DNA from: an uncultured Serinicoccus sp.
GTDB taxonomy: Bacteria; Actinomycetota; Actinomycetes; Actinomycetales; Dermatophilaceae
Direction of reading: 5' to 3'
DNA length: 64,000 nucleotides
Assembly (NCBI RefSeq): GCF_947487915.1
Contig: NZ_CANKYH010000013.1
Span: forward strand, 1-64,000
Below the pieces are notes generated by a model that was not told where the DNA came from, did no database searches, and saw nothing but the letters and a program-made list of their open reading frames with translations. This document shows, one piece after another, positions 16,574-24,557 of this stretch (the first letter of the stretch is position 1; each line of letters starts with the position of its first letter). Made by a program: the position numbers and the translations under genes.

Positions 16574-19240
16574 ATGAGCGAGGCCGAGGAGCTGCCCCCG
16601 GGCTATCCGCACGAGTGGGAGGCCGACGTCGTCCTGTCCGACGGCCGGGTGGCCCACGTCCGGCCGATCCGACCGGACGACACCGAGGCCATCCACCGCT
16701 TCCACGAGGCGCAGTCCGAGCAGTCGATCTACCTGCGCTTCTTCGCCCCGATCAAGAGGCTCTCCGACAAGGACGTGCACCGGTTCACCCACGTGGACTA
16801 CGCCGACCGGGTGGCGCTCGTCATGTATGTCCGCGACGACCTGGTGGGCATCGGCCGGTTCGACCGGCTCACCCCCGGCGGCCCGGTCGCCGAGGTCGCC
16901 TTCAACGTCTCCGACCACCACCAGGGCCGCGGCATCGGTTCGGTGCTGCTCGAGCACCTGGCCGACATCGGCCGCGAGGGCGGGGTGACCCGGTTCGTCG
17001 CCGACGTCCTGCCGCAGAACCGCAAGATGATCGGTGTCTTCCGCGACGCCGGCTTCGAGGTCTCGCACGAGTTCGACGACGGGGTCATCGCGGTGTCCTT
17101 CGACATCGAGCCGACCGAGGCCTCGCGCGCCGTCCGCACCTCCCGGGAGCACCGCTCGGAGGTCCGCTCCATGCGGGCGGTGCTGCACCCCGAGTCGGTC
17201 GCGGTGGTGGGGGTCAGCCGGCGGCCCGCGACCATCGGCCGCGCCTTCTTCGACGACATCGTCGCCGGGGGCTTCACCGGGCGCGTCTACCCCGTCAACA
17301 ACGCCGCCGACCCCGGCACCCTCATCAACGGGCACCCGGCCGTGGCCTCGGTCCGCGACATCGAGGGCGGCGTCGACCTCGCCGTCGTCGCGGTGGTGGC
17401 CGAGGAGGTCCTCGGCATCGTGGACGAGTGCGCCGACGCCGGGGTCAAGGCCCTGGTCGTGGCCTCCGAGGGGTTCGCCGAGACCGGCACCGAGGGCCGG
17501 GCCCTGCAGCACGAGCTGCTGGTCCGGGCCCGCCACTACGGCATGCGGGTGCTGGGGCCGACCAGCTTCGGGCTCATCAACAACGACCCGCAGACCCGGC
17601 TCAACGCCTCCATCGCCGCCTCCGAGCACCTGCCGGAGTTCGGCAGCCTCGGGCTGTTCAGCCAGTCCGGCGGTCTCGGCATCGCGCTGCTCGCCTCCGC
17701 CCGGCGTCGCGGGCTGGGCATCTCGACCTTCGCGTCGGCCGGCAACCGGGTCGACATCTCGGGCAACGACCTCATGCAGTACTGGACCGAGGACGAGAAC
17801 ACCACCGTCGTCGGGCTCTACCTCGAGACCATGGGCAACCCGCGCAAGTTCACCCGGATCGCCCGCAAGCTGGCGCTCAGCAAGCCGGTGATCGTGGTGA
17901 AGTCGGGCACCGGGCAGCACGCCATCCCGCAGGGGCACCGGGTGCGGCTCACCCACGAACGCCCCGAGACCTTCGGGCAGATGCTGCGCCAGTCCGGGGT
18001 CATCCGGGTCGACAACGCCCACCAGCTCTTCGACGTCGCGCAGCTGCTCGCCTCCCAACCGCTGCCGCGCGGGGACCGGGTGGCGGTCGTCACCAACAAC
18101 AACGCGCTGGGGTCGCTGGCCGCCGACGCCGTCTCCGCCCGGGGGCTGCGCGTCGTGCACGGCCCGGTGACGGTCTCCGCCGAGGCGCTGACCGAGGAGT
18201 TCCGGGAGGTGGTCGAGCACGCGCTCGCCCAGGAGGACGTCGACGCGATCGTCGCCTGCTTCATCCCCCCGGTCGCCGACATCGACCCCGAGGTCGTCGA
18301 CGCCGTGGCCGCGGCGGTCGCGGGGCACGAGAAACCCTGCGTCGCGACCTTCCTCGGTATGCGTGGCGTCACCCCCGGCGCCGGCGTCCCGACCTACCCG
18401 ATGCCCGAGGACGCGGTGCGCGCCCTGGCGGCGGCGGTGCGCTACGCGCAGTGGCGGCGCCGCGACCAGGGGGAGCGGGTGCGGCTGGACGGGCTGGACC
18501 GCGCCCGCGCGTCCGCCGTGCTCGAGGCCGCGCTGGCCCGGGAGCCCCGGGGGACCGAGCTCTCCCGGGAGCAGGTGGAGGAGGTGCTCGGCGCCTACGG
18601 CATCGAGGTCTGGCCGGTCGTCCAGGTGCACTCCGACGCGGAGGCGGTCAAGGCATACCAGAAGCTGCGCGGCAGCGTCGTGCTCAAGGCGACCTCGCCG
18701 CTGCTGCAGCACCAGCCCGGGCGGGGCTGGGTGCGCACGGGGCTGCGCCACCCCAAGGCCGTCGGCGCAGCCTACCGTGACCTCGAGGCGCTCACGGACC
18801 CGCTCGGTGCGGACGGGATCGCGCTGCAGCGGATGGCGCCGGACGGCGTGCCGGTCGAGGTGAACTCGGTCGAGGACCCGCTCTTCGGGCCGGTCGTCGG
18901 CTTCGGGGTGGCCGGGCTGCCGATCGACCTGCTGGGCGACGAGGCGCACCGCTTCCCGCCGCTGACCGACGTCGACATCGCCGAGCTCACCACCTCCATC
19001 AAGGCGGCCCCGCTGCTCGACGGCTACCGCGGCGCCATGCCGGTCGACCAGCGCGCCCTGCACGACCTCGTCGCCCGCGTCTCGGTGCTCGCCGACGACC
19101 ACCCCGAGCTCGCCCACGTGCGGCTCAACCCGGTCATGGCCCACCAGGACGGCATCGAGGTGCTCGGCGCCAGCATCCGCGTCGCACCCGCGCCGACCCG
19201 GGCCGACGCGGAGCGGCGGACGCTGCTCGCCGACGTCTGA
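16574..19240 (+). CDS. GNAT/NDP-forming acyl-CoA synthetase fusion (Pat-like protein acetyltransferase)
   Basis: An 888-aa protein with an N-terminal GNAT acetyltransferase domain (about 20-180, acetyl-CoA loop HHQGRGIGS) fused to the whole ADP-forming acyl-CoA synthetase architecture: CoA-binding domain from about 200 (VAVVGVSRRPATIG), succinyl-CoA-ligase-like domains (LFSQSGGLGIALL) and a C-terminal ATP-grasp region (VVLKATSPLLQH). This order is that of actinobacterial Pat-type lysine acetyltransferases, which control acyl-CoA synthetases by acetylation. The phosphohistidine region reads RLTHERPETFGQM and is shorter than in active synthetases, so synthetase activity may be lost; this is inference. 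GATAGT followed by 6 nt precedes the ATG, consistent with leaderless start. Confidence 0.85.
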   Translation: MSEAEELPPGYPHEWEADVVLSDGRVAHVRPIRPDDTEAIHRFHEAQSEQSIYLRFFAPIKRLSDKDVHRFTHVDYADRVALVMYVRDDLVGIGRFDRLTPGGPVAEVAFNVSDHHQGRGIGSVLLEHLADIGREGGVTRFVADVLPQNRKMIGVFRDAGFEVSHEFDDGVIAVSFDIEPTEASRAVRTSREHRSEVRSMRAVLHPESVAVVGVSRRPATIGRAFFDDIVAGGFTGRVYPVNNAADPGTLINGHPAVASVRDIEGGVDLAVVAVVAEEVLGIVDECADAGVKALVVASEGFAETGTEGRALQHELLVRARHYGMRVLGPTSFGLINNDPQTRLNASIAASEHLPEFGSLGLFSQSGGLGIALLASARRRGLGISTFASAGNRVDISGNDLMQYWTEDENTTVVGLYLETMGNPRKFTRIARKLALSKPVIVVKSGTGQHAIPQGHRVRLTHERPETFGQMLRQSGVIRVDNAHQLFDVAQLLASQPLPRGDRVAVVTNNNALGSLAADAVSARGLRVVHGPVTVSAEALTEEFREVVEHALAQEDVDAIVACFIPPVADIDPEVVDAVAAAVAGHEKPCVATFLGMRGVTPGAGVPTYPMPEDAVRALAAAVRYAQWRRRDQGERVRLDGLDRARASAVLEAALAREPRGTELSREQVEEVLGAYGIEVWPVVQVHSDAEAVKAYQKLRGSVVLKATSPLLQHQPGRGWVRTGLRHPKAVGAAYRDLEALTDPLGADGIALQRMAPDGVPVEVNSVEDPLFGPVVGFGVAGLPIDLLGDEAHRFPPLTDVDIAELTTSIKAAPLLDGYRGAMPVDQRALHDLVARVSVLADDHPELAHVRLNPVMAHQDGIEVLGASIRVAPAPTRADAERRTLLADV

Positions 19241-19252
19241 GACGATGGGGCC

Positions 19253-19831
19253 ATGGTCCGTCGTGTGAGGTCGCCGCTGCCCGAGTCGCTCGTCGCCGAC
19301 ATCGACGCGGCGGGGTACCTCCCCGCCGTGGTGCACGACGTGGTCGTCACCGCCGTCGGCAAGGACCACGTCGTCACCCACCTCGTGCACGACGAGACCA
19401 CCTTCGACGAGATGGCCGTCCGCAACCACCTCACCGTCCTGGTGCTGACCGAGCGCCGCCTGGTCATCGCGCACGCCGACGACCACGAGGGCCCGGAGGG
19501 GCAGCGGATGGCCACCGCCACCAGCGAGACCGTGCCGCTGCGCTCGGTGCGCGGCGTCATGCTCACGCACACCCTGCCCGACCCGGAGCACTACGACGGC
19601 AGCCTCGCCGGCCGCGGCATCACCCTCACCCTGGGCTGGGGTGCCGTCGCCCGCGTCGACCTCCTGCCCGCGGTCTGCGAGGACCCGCAGTGCGAGGGGG
19701 ACCACGGCTACGAGGGCACCGTCTCCAGCGACGACCTGTCGCTGCGCATCGCCGCGGAGGCGCACGGCGTCGAGCGCCTCGAGCAGGCGCTGATCTTCTC
19801 CAGCGAGCTCTCCGGACGCCTGGGTCGATGA
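19253..19831 (+). CDS. DUF5998 family protein
   Basis: A 192-aa soluble protein beginning MVRRVRSPLPESLVADIDAAGY, with a beta-rich centre (VLVLTERRLVIAHADDH, PLRSVRGVMLTH) and a conserved cysteine-containing segment VCEDPQCEGDHGYEGT. I recognise it as the actinobacterial DUF5998 family, whose function is unknown. The layout resembles a PH-like fold, but that is speculative. The stop overlaps the next ATG (ATGA), so it is translated with the phosphodiesterase-like gene. GACGAT lies just upstream of the ATG as a weak -10 for a leaderless start. Confidence 0.75.
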   Translation: MVRRVRSPLPESLVADIDAAGYLPAVVHDVVVTAVGKDHVVTHLVHDETTFDEMAVRNHLTVLVLTERRLVIAHADDHEGPEGQRMATATSETVPLRSVRGVMLTHTLPDPEHYDGSLAGRGITLTLGWGAVARVDLLPAVCEDPQCEGDHGYEGTVSSDDLSLRIAAEAHGVERLEQALIFSSELSGRLGR

Positions 19832-21024
19832 GCAGGGCCGAGGGCCCCGCTGCCGACCTGGTCGCGACGGCGGCCGCGGCCTACCAGCCACCAGCACCGG
19901 GCACCGGTCTGGCCTCCGTGCTGCCGGCCGCGCTGCGCGCCCTGGGGGTGCCCGACCTGCCCGACGGGGTGGACCCGGCCGGCTGGACGCTGCCCGAGAC
20001 CCGCCGCGTCGTCGTCGTGCTCGCCGACGGGCTCGGCGCCCACCAGCTGCGGCGCGGCAGCGGGCACGCCCGCACCCTGAGCGGTCTGCCGACCCCCGAC
20101 CTCGCCGGGCCGGAGGGGTTCGCCTGCGGATTCCCGTCGACGACGGCCACCAGCCTGACCTCGCTCGGCACCGGTCGGGCGGCGGGCGGGCACGGCATCG
20201 TCGGGTGGCAGACCAACCACCGCGGCCGCCTCTTCAACCACCTGGCGTGGAAGGACGGGCCCGACCCGCACGAGTACCAGCCGTGGCCCACCCTGCTGCA
20301 GCACGCCGGGCGCCGGGACGTGTCGATGAGCACGGTCTCCCAGCCCGCCTACGCCGGCTCCGGGCTCACGCGGGCGGCGCTGCGCGGCGGCGCCTTCATC
20401 GGGGCCGAGGACCACGCCGGTCGCACGGAGGGCGTCCTGCACGCGGTGGCGCAGGCGGGGCGGCGTGGCAGGGCCCTGGTGTATGCCTATTGGGACGAGA
20501 TCGACAAGGCCGGCCACGTCCACGGCCCGGACTCCCTGGAGTGGGGCGAGTCGGTCGAGATCTTCGACGCCTGGGTCGCGGACCTGCTGAGGAGGCTCCC
20601 AGCGGACACCGTCGTCGTCGTCACCGCCGACCACGGCATGGTCGAGGCGCCGCACGAGCACCGTCGGGACCTGGCGCTGGAGCCCGAGCTGGGGGCCGGG
20701 GTGGAGCTGCTGGCCGGTGAGCCGCGGGCGCCGCAGGCCTGGTGCCGCCCCGGTGCGGTCGACGACGTCGTGGCCGCCTGGCGGGAGGAGCTGGGGGAGT
20801 CGGCCCTGGTCCTCACGCGTGAGGAGGCGATCGGGGCAGGCTGGTTCGGGCCGGTCCGCGAGGGCTACGACTCTCGCATCGGCGAGGTGGTCGTGGCCAT
20901 GCTCGGACCGGCCACGATGCTGGACTCCCGCGCGCTGCGTCCCGAGGTCCTGCGGCTGCGCGGCCACCACGGCTCCATCACCCCGGCAGAGACCGCCATC
21001 CCGCTGCTCGTCGCCACGACCTGA
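19828..21024 (+). CDS. Alkaline phosphatase/nucleotide pyrophosphatase family protein
   Basis: A 398-aa metal-dependent phosphodiesterase of the alkaline phosphatase superfamily. The first metal-binding Asp is in RVVVVLADGLGAHQL, the nucleophile Thr/Ser is in GFPSTTATSLTSLGTG, and later ligands are in YWDEIDKAGHVHGP and VTADHGMVEAP; the last His is in LRGHHGSITPAET. There is no signal peptide, so the protein is likely cytosolic. It is coupled to the DUF5998 gene by a 4-bp overlap, a pairing that suggests a shared pathway. The substrate is not known. Confidence 0.85.
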   Translation: MSRAEGPAADLVATAAAAYQPPAPGTGLASVLPAALRALGVPDLPDGVDPAGWTLPETRRVVVVLADGLGAHQLRRGSGHARTLSGLPTPDLAGPEGFACGFPSTTATSLTSLGTGRAAGGHGIVGWQTNHRGRLFNHLAWKDGPDPHEYQPWPTLLQHAGRRDVSMSTVSQPAYAGSGLTRAALRGGAFIGAEDHAGRTEGVLHAVAQAGRRGRALVYAYWDEIDKAGHVHGPDSLEWGESVEIFDAWVADLLRRLPADTVVVVTADHGMVEAPHEHRRDLALEPELGAGVELLAGEPRAPQAWCRPGAVDDVVAAWREELGESALVLTREEAIGAGWFGPVREGYDSRIGEVVVAMLGPATMLDSRALRPEVLRLRGHHGSITPAETAIPLLVATT

Positions 21025-21100
21025 GCACACCGCCCCCGCGCGGGCCACGGGCATACCTCCGCTGCTCGGCACCACCAGGGCGTCCCCCTGCGGGCACCGG

Positions 21101-21114
21101 CCGGGGCGCCCCGG
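21101..21114. promoter_or_regulatory. 14-bp perfect GC palindrome upstream of tdk
   Basis: CCGGGGCGCCCCGG is its own reverse complement and lies 9 bp before the -10 box of the thymidine kinase gene. It could be an operator, or the hairpin that ends the preceding phosphodiesterase transcript; no T tract follows. Palindromes this GC-rich also arise by chance in this genome. Confidence 0.3.
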
Positions 21115-21122
21115 TCGTTCCG

Positions 21123-21128
21123 TAGACT
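21123..21128 (+). promoter_or_regulatory. -10 box (TAGACT), leaderless tdk
   Basis: TAGACT is followed by 6 nt and then the GTG start at 21135. There is no ribosome binding site, so translation from a leaderless transcript is likely. A similar TAGACT box precedes dxs at 38242. Confidence 0.55.
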
Positions 21129-21134
21129 GCCGGG

Positions 21135-21917
21135 GTGGCCGAGCTCGTCTTCTTCACCGGAACGATGGACTGCGGCAAGTCGACCCTGGCGCTGCAGATG
21201 GACCACACGCACCACCAGCGGGGCCGCGGCGGGCTGCTCTTCACCCAGCACGACCGGTCGGGGGCCGCGGTGCTCTCCTCGCGGCTCGGGCTGACCAAGG
21301 ACGCTCTGGAGGTCAACGACGACCTGGACTTCTGGGACCTCGTCGTGCAGCAGCGCACCAACGGACGGGCCGTCGACTACCTCGTCTGCGACGAGGCTCA
21401 GTTCTACCGTCCCGTGCAGATCGAGCAGCTGGCGAGGCTGGTCGACGAGATGGGCATCGACGTGTATGCCTTCGGCATCACCGCGGACTTCCGCACCGAG
21501 CTCTTCCCCGGCTCCCGGCGGCTCATCGAGCTGGCCGACCGCACCGAGCAGCTGCAGGTCCGCGCCCTGTGCTGGTGCGGCAAGCCCGCGACGGTCAACG
21601 CCCGCGTCGTCGACGGCCACATGGTGGTCGAGGGCGAGCAGGTGGTCGTGGGCGACGTCGGCGGGGGAGAGGACGGCGATGCTGAGGACGGCGCTGGTGC
21701 TGACGGCGGGGGTGCTGACGGCGGGGGTGCTGACGGCGGTGAGCAGGACGGGACGGTGGCCAGCGTCGTCGAGTACGAGGTGCTCTGCCGACGCCACTAC
21801 ATGCGCCGGATGAACTCCGCGGCGGCCCGTTCGGCCTCGCTGTCCCCGGAGCTGCTGCCCTTCGACCTCGACCTGTGCCCACTACCGGTGAACGAGGCCG
21901 CCCCGCCGCGGTCCTAA
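21135..21917 (+). CDS. tdk: Thymidine kinase with low-complexity insertion
   Basis: A type II thymidine kinase, phosphorylating thymidine to dTMP in nucleotide salvage. The P-loop is GTMDCGKST (9-17), the Walker B region is VCDEAQF (84-90), and the zinc site is C146-W-C148 with the distal C218/H221. Between the two zinc-ligand pairs lies a Gly/Asp/Ala stretch (about 176-206) made by 15-bp tandem repeats encoding GADGG units; normal enzymes have only a short loop there. The total of 260 aa is longer than the usual 190-220. It starts with GTG behind a -10 box. The stop TAA overlaps the first family-C hairpin. Confidence 0.9.
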   Translation: MAELVFFTGTMDCGKSTLALQMDHTHHQRGRGGLLFTQHDRSGAAVLSSRLGLTKDALEVNDDLDFWDLVVQQRTNGRAVDYLVCDEAQFYRPVQIEQLARLVDEMGIDVYAFGITADFRTELFPGSRRLIELADRTEQLQVRALCWCGKPATVNARVVDGHMVVEGEQVVVGDVGGGEDGDAEDGAGADGGGADGGGADGGEQDGTVASVVEYEVLCRRHYMRRMNSAAARSASLSPELLPFDLDLCPLPVNEAAPPRS

Positions 21918-22018
21918 CCGTGGACGTGCTGCCGGGGCGCAACTTCCCCGGTCAGGAGGTGGACGCCGGGGCAGCCTGACCGTGGACGTGCTGCCGGGGC
22001 GCAACTTCCCCGGTCAGG
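21915..22018. repeat. Family-C hairpin repeat, two copies
   Basis: Two near-identical units of about 42 bp (21915-21957 and 21977-22018), each reading roughly TGACCGTGGACGTGCTGCCG then GGGCGCAACTTCCCCGGTCAGG. Outer TGACC/GGTCA and inner CCGGGG/CCCCGG pairings can form hairpins. They lie between the convergent tdk and sepH genes, where a bidirectional terminator is expected, but the duplication and the related copies at 63834-63933 point to a dispersed element. Confidence 0.7.
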
Positions 22019-22031
22019 CGTGGGGGACTGG

Positions 22032-23810
22032 TCAGCCGCGGGGCGGGCGGGAACCGAACATGATGTCGTCCCAGCTCGGCACGCTGGTGCGGCCCTTGCG
22101 GCCCGCGCTCTTCGTCGGGCTCGCCTCCTCGCCGGACCCGGCCTCCGAGCCATCCGACCCGGTGGGCTGGTCGCCGGCTTCGGAGGCTGTGTCCTCGTCC
22201 TCGGCGGCTGTGGGCTCGGCGGGCTCGTCGTCGGTCGTGGTCTCGGGGTCGACGGAGTCCTCCGGCACCTCGTCCGCCGACACCTCGGCCTCAGGGGCGT
22301 GGGCATCAGGGGCGTCGGCGTCGGCGTCGGCCGACCCGTCCTCCAGGGCCTCGTCCAGCTCGTCCCGAGGGGCCTCGTCTGCGGCGTCCTCGTCGGTGAG
22401 GTCCTCGGGGGTGTCCTCGTCGGCGGTGTCCTCGTCGGCGGTGTCCTCGGGGGTGAGGTCCTCGGGGGTGCCCTCGGCGGTGTCCTCGGGGACGCCGCCC
22501 TCGTCCGCCGGGACCTCCGGCTGGGTGTAGATGCCCCCGCCGGGGTCGTCCTCGTCGTCCTCCATCCCGAAGAACTCGTCGAAGGTGACCTCGCGCGGGT
22601 CGTGGCGGGTCCGGGCGAAGCTGCCCTCCGGCTCGTGCTGCTTTTCCTGCTGCTCGGCGCTCAGGGAGGGCAGCCGCAGCCGCCGGCGCCGGCGACCGGG
22701 AGAGCGGCCCACCGCCCGCTGCGCCTCCTCCGGCGACACGGGTTCGGGCACGACCTCGGGCTCGGTCGGTGCGGCAGCGGCCGCAGCCTCGTGCGTGTCC
22801 TCGGTCGGCACATCCCCGCCGACGTCCAGGGGTGCCTCGTCCGGCCCCCCACCGTCGGGTGCCTCACCGTCGGGTGCCCGACCCTCGGGTGCGTCGTCGA
22901 CGGGCTCGCCACCTTCGGCACCGCCCGCGAACAGCTCGTCCTCGTCCGGCCCGACGGGCGCCGCCGCCTCGGGCGCCGACCCGCGGGGGTGGGCGGCCGG
23001 GGGGTCGCCCATGGTGTCCGGGTCGTAGGGGAGGTCCTCCAGCGGCAGCACCTCGTCCGGCATCTCCTGCTGACCGGGCACGTGGCTCGGGTCCTCCGGG
23101 GTGCGCCGGGACGCGCCCCGGCGGCCCTTGGCCCGCCGCTGGCGGCGCTCACGCATGGTGGCCATGAGGTCGGCGGCCGCCTCGTCCTCGCCGTGGTGGC
23201 CCCCGAGCAGAGGGTGGCCGGCCAGCCCGCCGGGCAGGGACTGCTCGTCCTCGCTCAGCCAGCGGGCCTCGTCGTCCAGCGCCTCGACCCAGCGCGAGCG
23301 GACGTCGTAGTGCCAGGCGCCCCGTCGCTCGCGACCGCCCGCCATGAAGGCGACGATGACCGTCCACGGCTCGTGCGCCTCGCCCCGGGCGGCGTCCCAG
23401 CTGACGGCCGTCAGGTCCACGCCGCGGCTCTGCAGCCGCTCGCGCACCCGGCGCTCCAGGGTGTGCGACCCGTCGGTGCGGCCGCTGGCCCGCACCGGGG
23501 CGCGCTGGGCCAGGCCCACGACGTGCTCGCGCTCAGCCACCACAGGCCCCTCGAAGCGGCGCACCCGCTCCAGCTCCCACCCGGTGGACCCGGCGACGTC
23601 CTCGGCCGGCTGACCGGCGCGGATCATGGCCTGCACGTCGCGCGGGGTCACCGAGCGGCCGGCCCGGCCGCCGCCCTCCGCCTGCCGTGGGCGCGGCCGC
23701 AGGGCGGCGCGCAGGCGGTCGTCGACCCGGACGGCATACTGCGTCCCGTCGTCGTCCGTGAGGACCAGACGACCACCCTCGTCGAGCTCGACGAACTGGA
23801 GCTGCTGCAT
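22032..23810 (-). CDS. sepH: Septation protein SepH (DUF3071)
   Basis: A 592-aa cell-division protein that promotes FtsZ assembly in actinobacteria. The N-terminal DUF3071 domain starts MQQLQFVELDEGG and contains the helix-turn-helix-like SVTPRDVQAMIRAGQPAEDVA. The body is a long acidic, disordered linker rich in Glu/Asp/Ala/Pro with repeated TPEDT/ADEDT units. The C-terminal tip VPSWDDIMFGSRPPRG is the conserved motif of the family. ATG 23810 is chosen to give the family's standard N-terminus. It acts with FtsZ in the cytoplasm at the division site. The acidic linker is longer than in many relatives. Confidence 0.9.
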   Translation of the reverse strand: MQQLQFVELDEGGRLVLTDDDGTQYAVRVDDRLRAALRPRPRQAEGGGRAGRSVTPRDVQAMIRAGQPAEDVAGSTGWELERVRRFEGPVVAEREHVVGLAQRAPVRASGRTDGSHTLERRVRERLQSRGVDLTAVSWDAARGEAHEPWTVIVAFMAGGRERRGAWHYDVRSRWVEALDDEARWLSEDEQSLPGGLAGHPLLGGHHGEDEAAADLMATMRERRQRRAKGRRGASRRTPEDPSHVPGQQEMPDEVLPLEDLPYDPDTMGDPPAAHPRGSAPEAAAPVGPDEDELFAGGAEGGEPVDDAPEGRAPDGEAPDGGGPDEAPLDVGGDVPTEDTHEAAAAAAPTEPEVVPEPVSPEEAQRAVGRSPGRRRRRLRLPSLSAEQQEKQHEPEGSFARTRHDPREVTFDEFFGMEDDEDDPGGGIYTQPEVPADEGGVPEDTAEGTPEDLTPEDTADEDTADEDTPEDLTDEDAADEAPRDELDEALEDGSADADADAPDAHAPEAEVSADEVPEDSVDPETTTDDEPAEPTAAEDEDTASEAGDQPTGSDGSEAGSGEEASPTKSAGRKGRTSVPSWDDIMFGSRPPRG

Positions 23811-23867
23811 GGTCGACCACTCTGCCACCCAGCCAGGACCGCACGAGGGAGGGCACGCCGCGCGGGA

Positions 23868-23873
23868 TACCCT
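23868..23873 (+). promoter_or_regulatory. -10 box (TACCCT), leaderless operon start
   Basis: TACCCT ends 9 nt before ATG 23883. With no Shine-Dalgarno sequence, the TRIC-type channel and the following ferrochelatase operon probably start from a leaderless or near-leaderless transcript. Confidence 0.4.
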
Positions 23874-23882
23874 GGGCAGGTC

Positions 23883-24557
23883 ATGATCGCCGCCTCCGCC
23901 GATGTGCGTCTCGCCCTCGATCTCGTCGGCATCTTCGTGTTCGCGCTGTCCGGCGGGCTGGTGGCCGTGCGCGCCCGCCTCGACCTCTTCGGCGTCGCCG
24001 TGCTGGCCTGGGTCAGCGGTCTGGGCGGGGGCATCATCCGCGACGTGTTCCTCGGCGACGTGCCCCCGGACGGCATCAGCAACCCCTGGTACGTCGTCAC
24101 CGTCCTCGCGGCCGGCCTGGTGGTCTTCGCCTTCCACGGCGTCTTCGTCGACCTCTCCCGCCACCGCCCCAAGCTGCGGCTGCACCGCATCAGCCAGTCG
24201 GTGAAGTACCTCGACGCGATCGGCCTGGCGACCTTCGCCGTCGCCGGCGCGCTCAAGGCCGTCATGCTCGGCGCGCCCCCGCTGGCGGCGGTCTTCGTCG
24301 GTGGCATCACCGCGGTCGGCGGCGGCATGATCCGCGACGTCCTCGTCGGCCAGGTGCCCGAGGTCCTGCGCCGCGACCTGTATGCCGTACCCGCCCTGCT
24401 CGGTGCCGCGGTGGTCGTGGTGGCGGCCGAGCTCGGCGGGCTGTCCTACCTCGTCATCTGGGCCACGCTGCTGCTGGTGCTCGGCATCCGCGTGGCCGCG
24501 ATCGTCTTCGACCTGCACGCCCCGACCCCCATCCCCTCCCGAGGAGAAGCCGCATGA
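23883..24557 (+). CDS. Trimeric intracellular cation (TRIC) channel family membrane protein
   Basis: A 224-aa membrane protein of the UPF0126/TRIC family, which forms monovalent cation channels. Seven hydrophobic helices are visible, arranged as an internal duplication with the glycine-rich kinks SGLGGGIIRDVFLGDVPP and TAVGGGMIRDVLVGQVPE. The stop overlaps the ferrochelatase ATG (ATGA), so it heads a coupled operon with heme synthesis. Whether the link is functional is unknown. Confidence 0.88.
   Translation: MIAASADVRLALDLVGIFVFALSGGLVAVRARLDLFGVAVLAWVSGLGGGIIRDVFLGDVPPDGISNPWYVVTVLAAGLVVFAFHGVFVDLSRHRPKLRLHRISQSVKYLDAIGLATFAVAGALKAVMLGAPPLAAVFVGGITAVGGGMIRDVLVGQVPEVLRRDLYAVPALLGAAVVVVAAELGGLSYLVIWATLLLVLGIRVAAIVFDLHAPTPIPSRGEAA

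Noticed and set aside
16265..19897. A 1210-codon open frame antisense to the Pat-like gene
   Set aside because: Strong C/G-ending bias of the plus-strand gene removes stop codons from the antisense frame; the product is an artefact-type His/Asp/Gly/Val-rich sequence, and the sense gene has clear domains.
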